From: Aphrophora alni
Lineage: Eukaryota; Arthropoda; Insecta; Hemiptera; Aphrophoridae
DNA length: 64,000 nt
Direction: 5' to 3'
NCBI GenBank assembly: GCA_963513935.1
Contig: OY740767.1
Coordinates: forward strand, 84,060,060-84,124,059
Part shown: in pieces, positions 1 through 12,600 of the stretch
Layout: each line of letters opens with the position of its first letter
How positions within the stretch are numbered: the stretch's first letter is position 1
The notes under the pieces: generated by a model
What the model was told of the DNA's origin: nothing
What the model saw: the letters and a program-made list of their open reading frames with translations, nothing else
Database searches by the model: none
Program-made: the position numbers and the translations under genes

Positions 1-369
1 TATTTTAGTTATTTCAGTGAAGTAATCTACCAGCACAAAAAAATTTACAGTCTAACATTAATAAAGGGGGTGCCAGTCTGGACTGTGCATAGATCACTAT
101 ATAGGATTATCATAAAAGAATGTTGGGGTTTTGAACTTGATTTAGCATTACATACAACTGATCTTGTTTATTTATCTAAATCGTTGTCTGAACCATTTTT
201 TTACATAACTAATAAATTTTGATATGTACGCTATTAGTCGTTCAGCAAATGTCCAATCGATAATTAACATCGATTAACAAATCTACCCAAACGTTAGTTA
301 ACATGTCTTGGTTAACGGTTGTCATTGCTTCATTAATCCTGTTCCTAGAGATTTAGGTCACGAATTTTT

Positions 370-1215
370 TCTTGATAAACAATGTTTTTGATGTACCCCC
401 ACAAGAAAAAATTGCAAGGTGTCAGGTCTGGACTCTTTGGATGCCAGCGTATGGGTCCTTGCCGGCCTATCTATTGATGTCCAAACTTTTCATTCTAAGT
501 GTCTGTGACAAATGCACCAAAGTGCAGGGATGCACAATCTTGTTGGAGATGAGTTGTTGAATGTTTTCGACTACATCCAGCTGAGGAAAACAATAATTGA
601 TTAACATATCGAGATACACAATTGCATTAATTGTCTTTTCAGCAAAGAAGAAAGGCCATATCAGACGATTTTTCATCACACCACACAAACTTTAACTATA
701 GGAGAGTCGCAATTTTCTCAAGAATTATATGTGGGTTTTCAGATCCCCATATATGCGTGGATTGTATCTGTTAACAGACCCATTGATATGGAAGGTAGCT
801 TTGTCTGAAAAAAATCATATCATCCAAAAATGACTGTTTTCATCAATCTTGTTGAACATTTCAACAGTGAAATTAAAACTTTTTGCACCATCATCTGGTT
901 TCAATTCCTGCAATAGCTTGATTTTAAATGTGTGTAATTTCAGTCTTTTGTTTAAAACTTTGTGGATTGTTGTTTTTGGAATACCTAACTCTAGGCTTCG
1001 TCAAGGAATTTACTTCTTAGGACCTCTGATTGCAGATCGTCTAATAAGTTCAACTTTTTTGTCTGATATACTTGGCCTGCCAAATGATTTCTGGATTTCT
1101 GAAATTCTTCGAATTGTTTGAATCAATGTCGTATGTTATTTTCATGTGGTGGATCTTTTCTGTATTCACGTCAAAATGCACGTTGCACTGAAATTACAGA
1201 CTTGAATTCAGCCAG
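370..1215 (-). pseudogene. Decayed mariner/IS630-type (DDE) transposase
   Basis: Minus-strand frames, broken by stops and shifts, read LGIPKTTIHKVLNKRLKLHT, then FSDKATFHINGSVNRYNPRI, then GVMKNRLIWPFFFAEKTINA. These match the helix-turn-helix and catalytic core of the eukaryotic IS630-Tc1-mariner transposases common in insects, in the order expected for one gene. FSDKATFH marks the first catalytic aspartate region. The second (QQDGAPPH in intact relatives) is degraded at about 500-560. It is not functional. Confidence 0.75.
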
Positions 1216-1469
1216 CAACAAAACACACTTTGCTTTTTCTTTATTAGAGAACATAAATAATGCACTCTACACAGAACACTCCAGAAAACACAAAACACAC
1301 TATCACAACAATGCAAGAACTAATTTTGAGGTTACAATCACTATTAATCAAATTTTTGATTATAGGGTATCAGCAATACTAATACAACCACACAAATTTT
1401 CTCTACTGTCTTCATATGAATTATTGAAACCCCACCATTCTTTTATGATAACCCTGTATTTAGATACCT

Positions 1470-1760
1470 TAACACATTTGTAAATTACAATTTTATTTAT
1501 AATATTCAGATACCAAACAACATTTACTTATAATATATTCTTAAATATTACTTACACTCACTCTATCTATCTCTCCTACTCATTCAAACCAAGAAACATG
1601 CCCGTTCAAACATTCTAGTGTCTAAATAATTTAACAGTTTTCCTAGACAGATAGAGTGAGTGTAAAGTATTATTTAAGAAAATATTATAAATATTAAGTA
1701 GTTTGCTATCTGAATATTATAAAAACATCATAAATAAAATTGCCATTTACAATTGTGTTA
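1470..1760. repeat. Foldback (MITE-like) element inside the mariner copy
   Basis: Two arms of about 100 bases (1470-1580 and 1650-1760) are imperfect reverse complements around a 70-base centre. Each arm contains a TCACTCTATCT-type block at the inner end and TAACACAWTTGTAAAT at the outer end. No coding content. Confidence 0.7.
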
Positions 1761-1802
1761 CAGTATCTATATTATATAGTGATGTATACATAGTCCGGAC
1801 TG

Positions 1803-1973
1803 TCACCCTTTTTTATGTTCTGCTGTTTTTAACTCTAATTGGTTAGTCTCATTTACCACCTCTTTTTGATACTTTTCATCTTCCACAATCAATACTTTTG
1901 GATTAAAAGCAAAGGGGTATGTCTCCTTTCTTATATCTGTTATGAATTTATTACCTAACTCTCCAATTTCATA
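1803..1973 (-). pseudogene. Unidentified reading frame cut by the mariner insertion
   Basis: An open frame reads EIGELGNKFITDIRKETYPF, then NPKVLIVEDEKYQKEVVNET, with unbiased composition. Its stop codon and last residues lie in the mariner terminal repeat (element edge at 1813). Without the element the frame would continue five codons beyond the insertion site to a stop at 46-48. I do not recognise the family. It lies 3' of CFAP69 exon 11 on the same strand but does not resemble the vertebrate C-terminus. Confidence 0.35.
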
Positions 1974-2056
1974 TTACATCTTACTAGTAATATTGGAGAG
2001 ATATTATTTTCTGCTACAGATGTTTACAATATATTATACAATAACTTTTTATTTTA

Positions 2057-2347
2057 TTAATGGTACTTGCTTTTTTGAAATAATGAATTATCTAATGTTT
2101 TTATTTTAGCTGTGTTTTCTAAAGAGCAACTTCTCCTAGTAATAGAGGATTTAATTTTTTTTTTTTTATTTTTGGAAATGATTTTGATTATTTTATGTAT
2201 TTTACTGAGTTCTGTAGCATTATCCAACACTTTAGTCTCCAGCATAGTTACAGGGTAGTTACTTAATGATGGTATAACTAATGCTACATTAAAGCAAAAT
2301 TTAAGTGAGATTGCTAGAGCTAATTTTGAGCAAATCAGAATTGTGAG
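2057..2347 (-). other. Unidentified open frame, 96 codons
   Basis: Open from after a stop at 2348-2350 to TAA at 2057. It reads LTILICSKLALAISLKFCFN, then VIPSLSNYPVTMLETKVLDN, then a lysine-rich tail with a poly-A-derived KKKK. A CTCTAG acceptor-like site would give the phase needed after CFAP69 exon 11, but the sequence does not resemble the vertebrate C-terminus. It may be a remnant of the same unknown gene as the frame at 1803-1973. Confidence 0.3.
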
Positions 2348-2616
2348 TTACTATTACAAATATTGCTAAATTTGCAATAATGCAAATAATTATATTATGT
2401 CGATTATTCACACTCTTATAAAATCCTTAATTTTGAGCCTAATCGGTCTAATATTTTCAAACAAATCAGCGCCAACAGAGACAGTTACGTAGCATGTTTA
2501 AAAAACAATTTCGAACTAAGGATGACCAGTAATAATATCTCTATGTAGATAGGTCTAGAGTGCAAAAGAAAAATTGCAAAAGTTAAATCCTCTTTATATT
2601 TTAGGTTATCAATCAC

Positions 2617-2818
2617 CTGTTAAACAACCATCTTTACTTCTTTTAACGCCCAATCTGGTTTCTTCTTCACGCCAAAACTTGCACAACATTATAAGCAAAT
2701 TTTCGGATTTTTGAACACAACGCCAAGTTACAAGGTATGGAACACATTCAACATATGTACACAGATCAACAAGTAGAGAGAGATATACATGTTTCACTGC
2801 AGACACTGTTTCACACAT
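2617..2818 (-). CDS. CFAP69: CFAP69 exon 11 (last one located)
   Basis: 202 nt from acceptor attatcattgcag. Starts MCETVSAVKHVYLSLLVD and contains the most diagnostic block, WREEETRLGVKRSKDG. A donor (ACAG|GTGATT) would leave phase 1. Without splicing the frame ends two codons later at a TGA (2609-2611). Which is used decides whether the protein is about 676 residues or continues. Confidence 0.82.
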
Positions 2819-5800
2819 CTGCAATGATAATATGCAAAGAAATATGATTCAATGTTATACAATATTGACCAAAATTAATTCATAAATATAATATATGTTA
2901 TATCAACTATATGCATACTATAATTAAATAATGAGATAATAGTTGTTATAATAAAATAATGTGTGATCAGATCTTGTTTACTTAATTCTAAGAAATTGAT
3001 AGGTTGTTATATAGTTTCCCTTAAGTTTGTTAGGAATTGAACGTAAAATTGCATAGGCAAATAAAAAATATCATTTGGGTTTAATGTGATTTGGTATGAT
3101 CAAAGGGTTTGCGGGAGTAAAATGATCTGGGTCACCAGAAAAATACAAAATTAATAAAGGAATTTTCAAGTATTCTGACTTTACAAAATATATTATACAA
3201 ATGCTTAAATTGTCTTTTGATATATTTTAGTTCGTTTTGCCTCGGCTAGCTATTATTATTTAAATCTTTGTATGTAGTCTATATTATATTTCTTTCACTG
3301 TTAACTGAAGTTCAGTGACTTAACTCTAGGCATATATCTAGTACATATTATTGTTCATAAAACTCTAAGGCTACATGATTATGAAGGATGGGTGACTAGA
3401 ATGAATAAGTGATACAATTAGTATGAGGTATGAGTGATATAGGGTTGATATCTAAAATCACAGTTTGTGGGATGTTCAAATTTGGAGTATATTTAGATTG
3501 GCCAATATAAGGTTGGTAACTTATGATGTATATTTCACAATATTTTAAAGGTATTCAATTAACTTTTGACTCACCAATTCTTCTCAAAACCGTTAAATAT
3601 AAAATTCTTATTATATTGGTTATTTTTTTCCCTCTTGATTTATCTTTAAATTGAATTTTATGCAGCAGTAACAAAAATGGATTCTGAATGCCTTTAGGTC
3701 TGATCTAAGAATGATTTTTATCATTGTTGTGTCCCCTGTTCCTGTTTTTGTGAATCATAGTAACCAGGATGTCAATTATTACTGCACTTTTGATTTTCAT
3801 ATAATTTATATACACAAATCTCTATTTTTGATACATATATTTTATTTTGATGAGGATGATATTTATAATTTATGTTTGATTAAGAATGTAATATGAATGT
3901 ATATTTCAAAACACAAACTGGTGGCTAGATAGACAAAACTAACCTTTTTGGGCATATGGTCATATAACATACACTATATCACTGTTAATTGTAATAAATG
4001 GGTGTATCACACAGTAGGAGAAGAAATAATTGTGCTGGTAGTTAAAATAATTATAATGTTTGATGAAAAAACAACTAAGCAAATTAGTGAGATTTCTTTG
4101 TCAAATAACACAGTCAAAAGACGAATGCAATGTCAGATAATCTGAAGGAAAATTTAATGTCTGTAAGTCAACAAAATCCATACTATTCTTTACAGTTTGA
4201 TGAATATACAAATGTATCTGGAAATCCAAATCTAGTGTGTTTGTTCGTTTTAAAAATAAGGTGTTGCAGAAGAAATGATGTTTCCCAAGTGTTACAACTA
4301 GCGAGGAAATATTTAAATGTGTAGACTCATTTATTACAGAAAATGAAATTGATTGGCCCAAATGTGTTGGTGTTACAAAAGATGGTGGCTGTTATATATC
4401 TGGGATACATTCATTACTGGGAATATTTTACTAATGTATAGACTTGATATTGTTATCAGTATAACCTAACTATTTATTTAGGTCTATATTGTTATCAACA
4501 TAAGAAACGATTGTTATATAGGACCCGATACATCCTAGATTTCAGATTCCATGTAGTCTGTTCGTCCCCCATCTGTCATATCAAAGACTGTGTGTCATTT
4601 GTGTCCAAATCACCGTATACACAGGCCGTGTCCGTACTTTCCCCATCTTAATTGAAATATCCTTGACCTGTAAACAACTAAATAAGGTAAAAATTTACCT
4701 CTTCAAACTTGGGAACAGTTCTCGAAGTTTTTTTTCAGTTAAGTTATCTCTGCTCCCTCCCTCTCATTGTTATTTCCAACAACTCATTATGCGCTCCATA
4801 GCCACCTATTTCACATTTATTATCCCTAAATGCTCTTTTCTCTCGAAGATTTCTTTCTTCTGTGAGCCCAACAGATCAATAGGGAACATTCCTGAAATTA
4901 TCAGGACATCAGGTTTAGAAATCGATTTATAGGCAAATGCACACAGTTCACATCTTCTCTGTAGTTGCATCAACCTCTTCCGATTAACATCTTTTCTGAG
5001 TGCATCGGGCTAAATTTCTGCTCAAAATATTTTCCTATTGAGTCTCCAGGTTGTTGATTTCACCATTAAATTATTGCTAATTTACAGCTAAGACATTTGG
5101 ATTGGTTAATATTTGATATCGATAACTATTACTGTTACTATGATTTTTAATTTCTTCAGCAATATTAGGAATTTTGATTTTTCGATAGATTTTAATATTG
5201 ATTTATACAATAGTAGTTTGTTACCAACTGAAAGTTTTTATTTGTCCACTCAATACATCACCCAATACATCCTCCTGAATTTAAGCTAGGAAGTTTTCAT
5301 TTAGTAATGATATGTTTCTGCCAATTTAGATGCCTGTTCAAGTATTAACTTTATTTCTGAAGTGAGATCAATAGATTATTTAGAGTTACCGGTGAGCTTG
5401 TATGCTTTCATGTTGTGAAAGATATATTTTGACATTTAGATTTATTAACTTTTATACACCATTTTTTCATTCAGTGTTGGATTTGATCTAGGCTTTGTTG
5501 TATTTGAGATGAATTTCAGGATCATGTTAGAATTAGAAACCATTGTTGCAGGATCCATCAGTAATGTGGCAATGACCACTCCCGGCGTTTCATGAAAATC
5601 CTTAGTGAATATGAGATATAAAAGTGGACCCAGTACACTTTCTTGTGGTACACCTACATTAACTTCATACAGATTGATCATCGTGTTCTGATTTTTAAAT
5701 AGAAAATGCCTGTTTTCAAGATATGATTTTAGCAATGTTAAAAATTTAATGGTAGGTATTTCTTTATTTTTTACAAGAAGCCATCTACAATATAAGTTAG

Positions 5801-6584
5801 AATAATTCATGGTTAAACATAATAATAGTATCATGATAATACCTATCTGATTACTTGAAATTATACCTGATGTCAGATTCAAACTCACCACCTTAAAATG
5901 TATTGATGTTAAAAAGTTTTATTAAAAACCAGTCAATAAGAATACAAAATTCTACATTTGACATATTACTATAAAAGGTTTATTTTGTTTGCCAGGTATA
6001 CACAAGCTGAACTCAGTACCGTATGTCCAAAGTATATACAAATAATGACTAACATCAGAATCAGATCAATAATATATATTTTCATACATTTTAGTCCAAC
6101 TCATATTTTTATTCCATAATCTTTAAGTTATTTTGAATAAATTCTAGTTAGCAGAATACCAGTCTTGAAGAAAATTGTAAAAAACTGTTATTCAAACCAC
6201 TTTTTTTCGAAAAAAAAATTAAAAAATCAAAAATCAAACAAGATAAATATAAATTAATTTTTACTACAAATAAATAAACAACACTTAAAATAATTTTAGT
6301 TTTAATATACCTCTAAAATATCGAGGATGTAATACACATGTCCACATTTAATGAAATTTATAGCATTTGGTTTATGCCACACAATCACTTCCCACATAAA
6401 GTTACCAACAGCCAATATCAACCTGAAATAAAATGTAATTAGGGTTAACTTATAAATACATTTTCACGGTGGTTGCTTTCTGTTTTATTGGATCCCTTAA
6501 AATAGTTCAAGAAATTTATAACATAGTTCCAGTATAAAGAAAGTTATGTGATGAGTCAAAAAATTGAGAACAAGTTTACAAAAA

Positions 6585-6616
<32 letters not shown>

Positions 6617-9600
6617 GATGTCTGGCTTCTGTCATATTATGTCTCTACAGCCCAAGTGTATGGACTAATTTTAATAGCATTTGGGATGTGAGTATATTTT
6701 TACCACATCTCTGAACTTTTTTTTTCTGTAACCAAAAATGTGGGGTTAGTTGCCACAAGGAAAAACATAAAATAATTACAATTTTTTTTGTTGAAAATTA
6801 GCTCTATTGCTTATGGCAAAATTTTGATTAAGCTTAATCGCTATGTATTGGTCGCTATGTCTTCAAAAAATCTAGTTTGTGAGTTATGAATAAAAATTTA
6901 AAACATCAATCATGAGGATGTTATAAAAGTATATAATTTCTCTAAATTAACTTTTTTCGATTTCATTGCAATTTTGTGAAGTATGAAGAATAATGTCTCA
7001 AATTTGTTTATGCAACAACAATACAATCGATTTTGAAAATTACGGACATCCTTTTAATTTGAAAATTGTCTCTTCTAGCTGGCATGGAGAATGGAAATTT
7101 CATAGTCTAATTATTAGTTTGTTGTTACATTTTTCGTCTCATCTTACCTTTTCTCACATACCCCCAAACCTTTAGTATGAACTTTCAGCCACAATTAGGT
7201 TCAGTGAAGACATTCTTCAAAAATTGAAAGACTTTTGAACCAGCAACAAAGATATAAATGACTTTCATAAGAGTTTCAAGAAATCTACTAGTGAAGTTTT
7301 ATTACGGCAATCCAAGGTATAGACACACGCAGGGGAAACTACCTACAGGAGATTAATCTTTATTCAACCAGAATATACATTGATTTTACATCCAGTGATT
7401 GTTTTTATTTAGTGATAATAAAACTTTTTATCTGTCATTAAGAAACTTCTTCCTAAGTACTGTCAACCAAGTCATGCTGAAACAATAAAAAAATTGTACA
7501 CATTTGAAGAAAACATGGTTCCTGAAACTGTGCTTGAAGCATAATATCTTTTGTCATGTCTTTGGAGTACCACAATGAAATAAGGTTCACCTTCGAAAAT
7601 AATGCAAGTTTTAGTTGTGTGTAACATGATTAGTTGCCCAAACATTCGATATTTACGATGATACATCTTTACCAGGGTCGACACAATAATGTAATGAACA
7701 AGGTAGTAAAATTTGTTAATTACATAAGAGCACATGAATTGAACCATAGGATGTTCCAAGAGTTTCTGAAAGAGCTAATGTCTCAGTATGGCGATGTTTT
7801 GTACCACACTGAAGTGAGATGGCTAACCAAAGGTAAGGTGTTGGAACGGTTTTTTCATCTTAGACATGAAATAACTTTATTCTTAAGCAAGAGAAAGAAG
7901 GAATTTCCTGAATGTTATGATTTCAAGTGGTGGACGAGGGTGGCTATTTTTACTGATGTCAGTAGTATAATAAACGTTGTATTAACAAAACTTCAAGGGG
8001 ATAACCATATTGTTACAAAAATGATGTCAATAGTTTTTTCTTTTGATAAAAAACTGTCAATGTACATAGAAGAAATTAGTAACAATGATATAAGTAGTTT
8101 TCCCTCTGTTGAAACACTTTTCAAAGAAAACTCAGACGAACAACAAGACTTGGAATCCCTTAAAGAGGTACTACAAAATTTGAAAAATGAAATGGATAAA
8201 CGATTTCAAGATTTTAAGAAGTACAAGGAGTCATTTAGACTTATTGAAAATCCATGGTCAATTACGACTGCAAATGTTTCAGCGCTAAGTCAGTTTGGTT
8301 TTGAAAGCAGGTTGCTAAAAGAGGAACTTATCGACTTACAACAGGACACAGAGCTTAAATCTATGTTTGAAGAAAAGGCAACCGTCAAGGAACATTATCA
8401 GTTTTGGAAATTATTAGAACCAAAGCAATTCCCAAATTTATTAAAATGTTCACAACTGATCATGAGCATTTATGGTTCAACATACACATGAGTCAACCTT
8501 TAGTAAAATGAAATTCATAAAAAATAAACACAGGTCCCGTCTTACCAATGAAAATCTACAACACCTAATAAGAATTGCAGTGTCCAAAGAACCAGCAGAC
8601 ATTAATTTTATTATGGAAAAATGTGAGCGGTTCCGGCCATCGACATCAAAGTAAAAGTTTAAAAAATAATTTTACTGTTTTCCATGATTTAATATTTTAT
8701 ATTTGAATTAACAGTATTTAAATGTGCAATAAATATTGATTACTATTTACTTCATGTTTTATTTTTTATTTAAATCCTTTTTAGTGATTCTTATGGTGAT
8801 ATCTAGTTGAATTAAAATTCTAGCCTAAAAAAATCTTAAAATAAAGGGAAAAACTGGATGAATTGTCAGGATATTTCCATCTAATTAAAAAATAACCTAG
8901 ACCTAACCTAACCTAACCCAGACCTGTCTGTGCGGACCTTCATGATGTTGTAGAGTCCATAATTCGCTTTTCATCAAATCCTAGTGAGTACCGCTGCTCT
9001 ATTGTATACGTTGCTCATCTTGTGTGTAAATAATAATAGTAATAAATACAAATTCAACAACCAATATAGTAATGTATACATTTTACTCAGTGGTGTTATA
9101 CACAATTTTATAAACCCAAATAAGACTTATATTAAACAATAAGGTTATAAGACTAATATGTTTAATACCCCAGTTTGTTTGGTTTTCAAAGCATTACAAA
9201 CAGGCTTACCTTGGATCATCCATAGCCAATAGAATATCCATATTCTACTCACTGGGTGTTATTCTACAACAGGCCGATGAAGTGAGCAGTTTTTACAAAA
9301 TAGTTCAATGGCTTTTGTGTTTTAAGCATTTTCCATTGTAAACTATTTCCAGAATCTATGAATATCAGTTCCAAAATAAGCCTTTTTGTCTCTTGTCAAA
9401 TGAAAACCAATCAGAAATATTAAATAACAATTAAATAATAACCATACTTGTTGTCTAGCAAAAAGTCATCTCGTGTAGGTTTTAGAATGTGTTCAAGAAG
9501 GGATACAACTAAATTCATTCCCATGTTGCCAAATTGTTCTAGAAGTTTAGCTTGATCACAAAGTAAAGCAACTAAGATACTTAAACAGTAGGTCAAAATA

Positions 9601-12600
9601 GTCTGTGACAGCATGGTAAATGTAGATGATAGCTTTTCGCACATTCCTAAAAATACATAAACATTACATATTTAGTAGACAATGTTGCAGGAAAAGATAA
9701 GACATTATATGTAATAATTGACTAATAAACATGTCTGTATTGTATGGCAGTGTGTACAAGACTGACAGATTATATGAGGTGTTAGGTGGGAGCATTAGCC
9801 AATGACTTATTATTGCAACATACCTCCTTAGTACAGAATTGTGGATAGTATGATCTGTGATGTTAGACATAATGGCACATTATAAATGAAATCGGCAATG
9901 AATTCAATATAACTTAAACTACAGTAATTACATTTGTGTGGTGCAAGTAATTAATTAAATATGAATTATGTGTATTTTTATTTATATGTCAGTGTTTCTG
10001 CTGATACACTTCATTGAGCCACATCAGTTTGATATGTTAATTAATTTACAAATAAAACCAAAACAATGAAGATATACTGTGCAGATATTTTAACACTTTA
10101 TTTTGTTTGTTCTGGCTTTCTAGTTTATTGGATCATTTTTCGTTTGGCTATTAATAATTCCAAACTTTATCTCTTCATAAATTGGGTATATGAATCAGTC
10201 TTTCCTAACTTCAATATATTGACACGTATTGGATGAATTTCATTTTCAGAAGCATATATTTATATCTTATATGTACAGTCTGAATAGATAAATTTCTGAA
10301 GATAGAATTTTCCTAAAGGTGTCAAGCAGTTATATGATGATATTAGGGATGTGAAATTACATAACTGACAAATTGTTATGAATAATCCTTGCAGGAAGAT
10401 GAGAGATGTCTGTAACAATCACCTTATCAATAGAGATAGAATAAAACTCGAACACAAGATCTCACAAAAATTACGTTTACTTAATCAAACGTGTTTCAAT
10501 GACAAAGTCACCATCCTCAGTGATACATGAGCTACAATAACTAAATTATAACTTATAGTTATATAGGTAATTTATCAGTTATAGTTTATTTATTGTAGCT
10601 CATGTATCACTGAGGATGGTGACTTTGTCATTGAAACTCGTTTGATTAAGTAACCTTTTTTTTGAGATCTTGTGTTCCAGTTTTATTCTATCTAATATTA
10701 TCTCACAAGTCAAACTCAATGTTTATTTACCTTATCAATACTTTTTCATATACCTTCAACCATCACTCTTTATACATAATCACATCATTCTTTATACATA
10801 TTCAAAGTAAATAAATAAATAATAACGATCATGATGATTTTAATTCAATTTCGAATAACAATAATTTATGTTCACCTATGTGTATTTAAAATTATAGTTT
10901 AACACCTGTTATCTATTGTTTAATAGGTTTAAAAGAATCGTTTCTTAATGTCTGTTACAGTACTTACTGAAAAATACTGTAATAGCATTTGACTGCCTCA
11001 GTTCTTGTTTTATGCATAGATGCTTATTACCTATGAGGCAAATACTGTGAATCGTTCTGACTAAATTGAAGACAATGTCAAGAGTGAGGTAGGATTCATT
11101 GCAGAACATTTCCAATAACACTAGAAGTCTTTCCACATGAAACACAATTAAATAAACATAGTAAATAAAAATAATTAACAATCAACATTTGTATTAGAAA
11201 AAATTATCAATTTTGATATGGAAAAATTGTATATCAGTTGTAACAATAACATTGTGAATTTTGAGTTTTATTGGGGTGTAAAGAGCGTATGTTTGAACAG
11301 GGAAAAAGCTGAACACAAGTTGCATTGTTGCAATGTGGGGTACGTATAGACGGAGTAATAGCGAGCGGGAGGCGGAACAACAAATATTCCGTCCAATTAT
11401 TATTTATAACTTAAAAAAGGATAAATTTTGAAAAGATATAAATGATGAGAAATAATCAGAGAAATGTATACTATGTTTAGATATAAGTAGAATGATAAGA
11501 AATATTGAGATTAAACAAAATGTAAATCACGTGCTTGTACCATAGGAGACTTGTGCGTAGTAGAGTAGGACATTGCACCAGTCTACAGAGTTCCATCGTA
11601 GCCAAAAGTCACTCATAATGGCAAGTGTTAAATCATGGACAGAAAAAGTATAAATTATGGAGTGATAATTGTTTGTAAAGTAAATTATTTCGATAACTAA
11701 GGTTAGTACTGCCGACTAACCTGTTGGTTTGTGAAAATATGCAGCAAAATCGATAAAAACTGTGCATAATGTGAGACCACGTGTCTGTAACTAGAAAACT
11801 AGGCTTAGTTCTCTATATAAGCCAAAAAAATAAAGTGTTTTGTGTGAATGTAACACATTCTTTTGATAAACAATGCTTGAAGGTATTGGACTGGTGACTT
11901 TTGACTATTATAAAGTGAGTTAAATCACAATGAAGACTTAAAATAGTGCGCGAAATTGAGCTTCCTATAAGACAGGCCGTATAAACAGTACAAGACGATG
12001 TTTCAGTGCAGCTGAGTGACTTGTTCTGCTTCAGCATGATTACGTGTATGGTACACTAGGTTATGAAAAATGACTGTGAAATATCCATAGATTTCAATAT
12101 ACCTTTGATTTTTTTTTTGTTTTGTTGTTATACTTTACTAGTTTCGTGTCTTTTTATAGTATTTTATATTAGAAATTATCATAATAAATAAGGACATATA
12201 ATTTTTCTTATCATGTAAATTAAAATTTGATTCGAAATTTCTAATTGAAATAGTCATATATGAATTTGATTTTAGTTTTGAAGTTCAAGTTTTATTATAG
12301 GAGTTTGAAATATTCTGCTTCATCTTGGATCAAACTTTTATTTTATGGAATCATAAATATAAATAAAACTTTTAGTTAATAGTTCTATGAAAGTGACATT
12401 TCATATAGTAAAACGTTTTAAAATACTCATCCATGAAAATTGTAATTTAGATATGTGTGATTATTATAATTTGTTTGTTCAAATAAACAAGATGTTTGTT
12501 TCAGTATAAAGAGACTTTTATGTTCCATCCATTATTCCATTGAGTACAATTTTTTAAAAGAATTCACGCCCCATAAAAAATCAACAATCAAAATTAAATG

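Larger units (their letters stand above)
64..1813 (-). mobile_element. Mariner-type transposon, 1.75 kb, with readable ends
   Basis: Inverted terminal repeats of about 40 bases (64-104 and 1774-1813) share a core like AGTCYGGACT followed by ATCACTATATA. Each end is flanked by TA, the usual mariner target duplication. The element carries a decayed transposase on the minus strand and a foldback element near its right end. Confidence 0.75.
2819..6310. other. CFAP69 intron 10
   Basis: AT-rich intron. It holds a hAT transposase fragment (4020-4430) and an R1-type retrotransposon remnant (4540-5891). Nothing else recognised. Confidence 0.7.

Noticed and set aside
4663..4932. Plus-strand open frame as a gene
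   Set aside because: The minus strand there encodes the R1 element C-terminal region.
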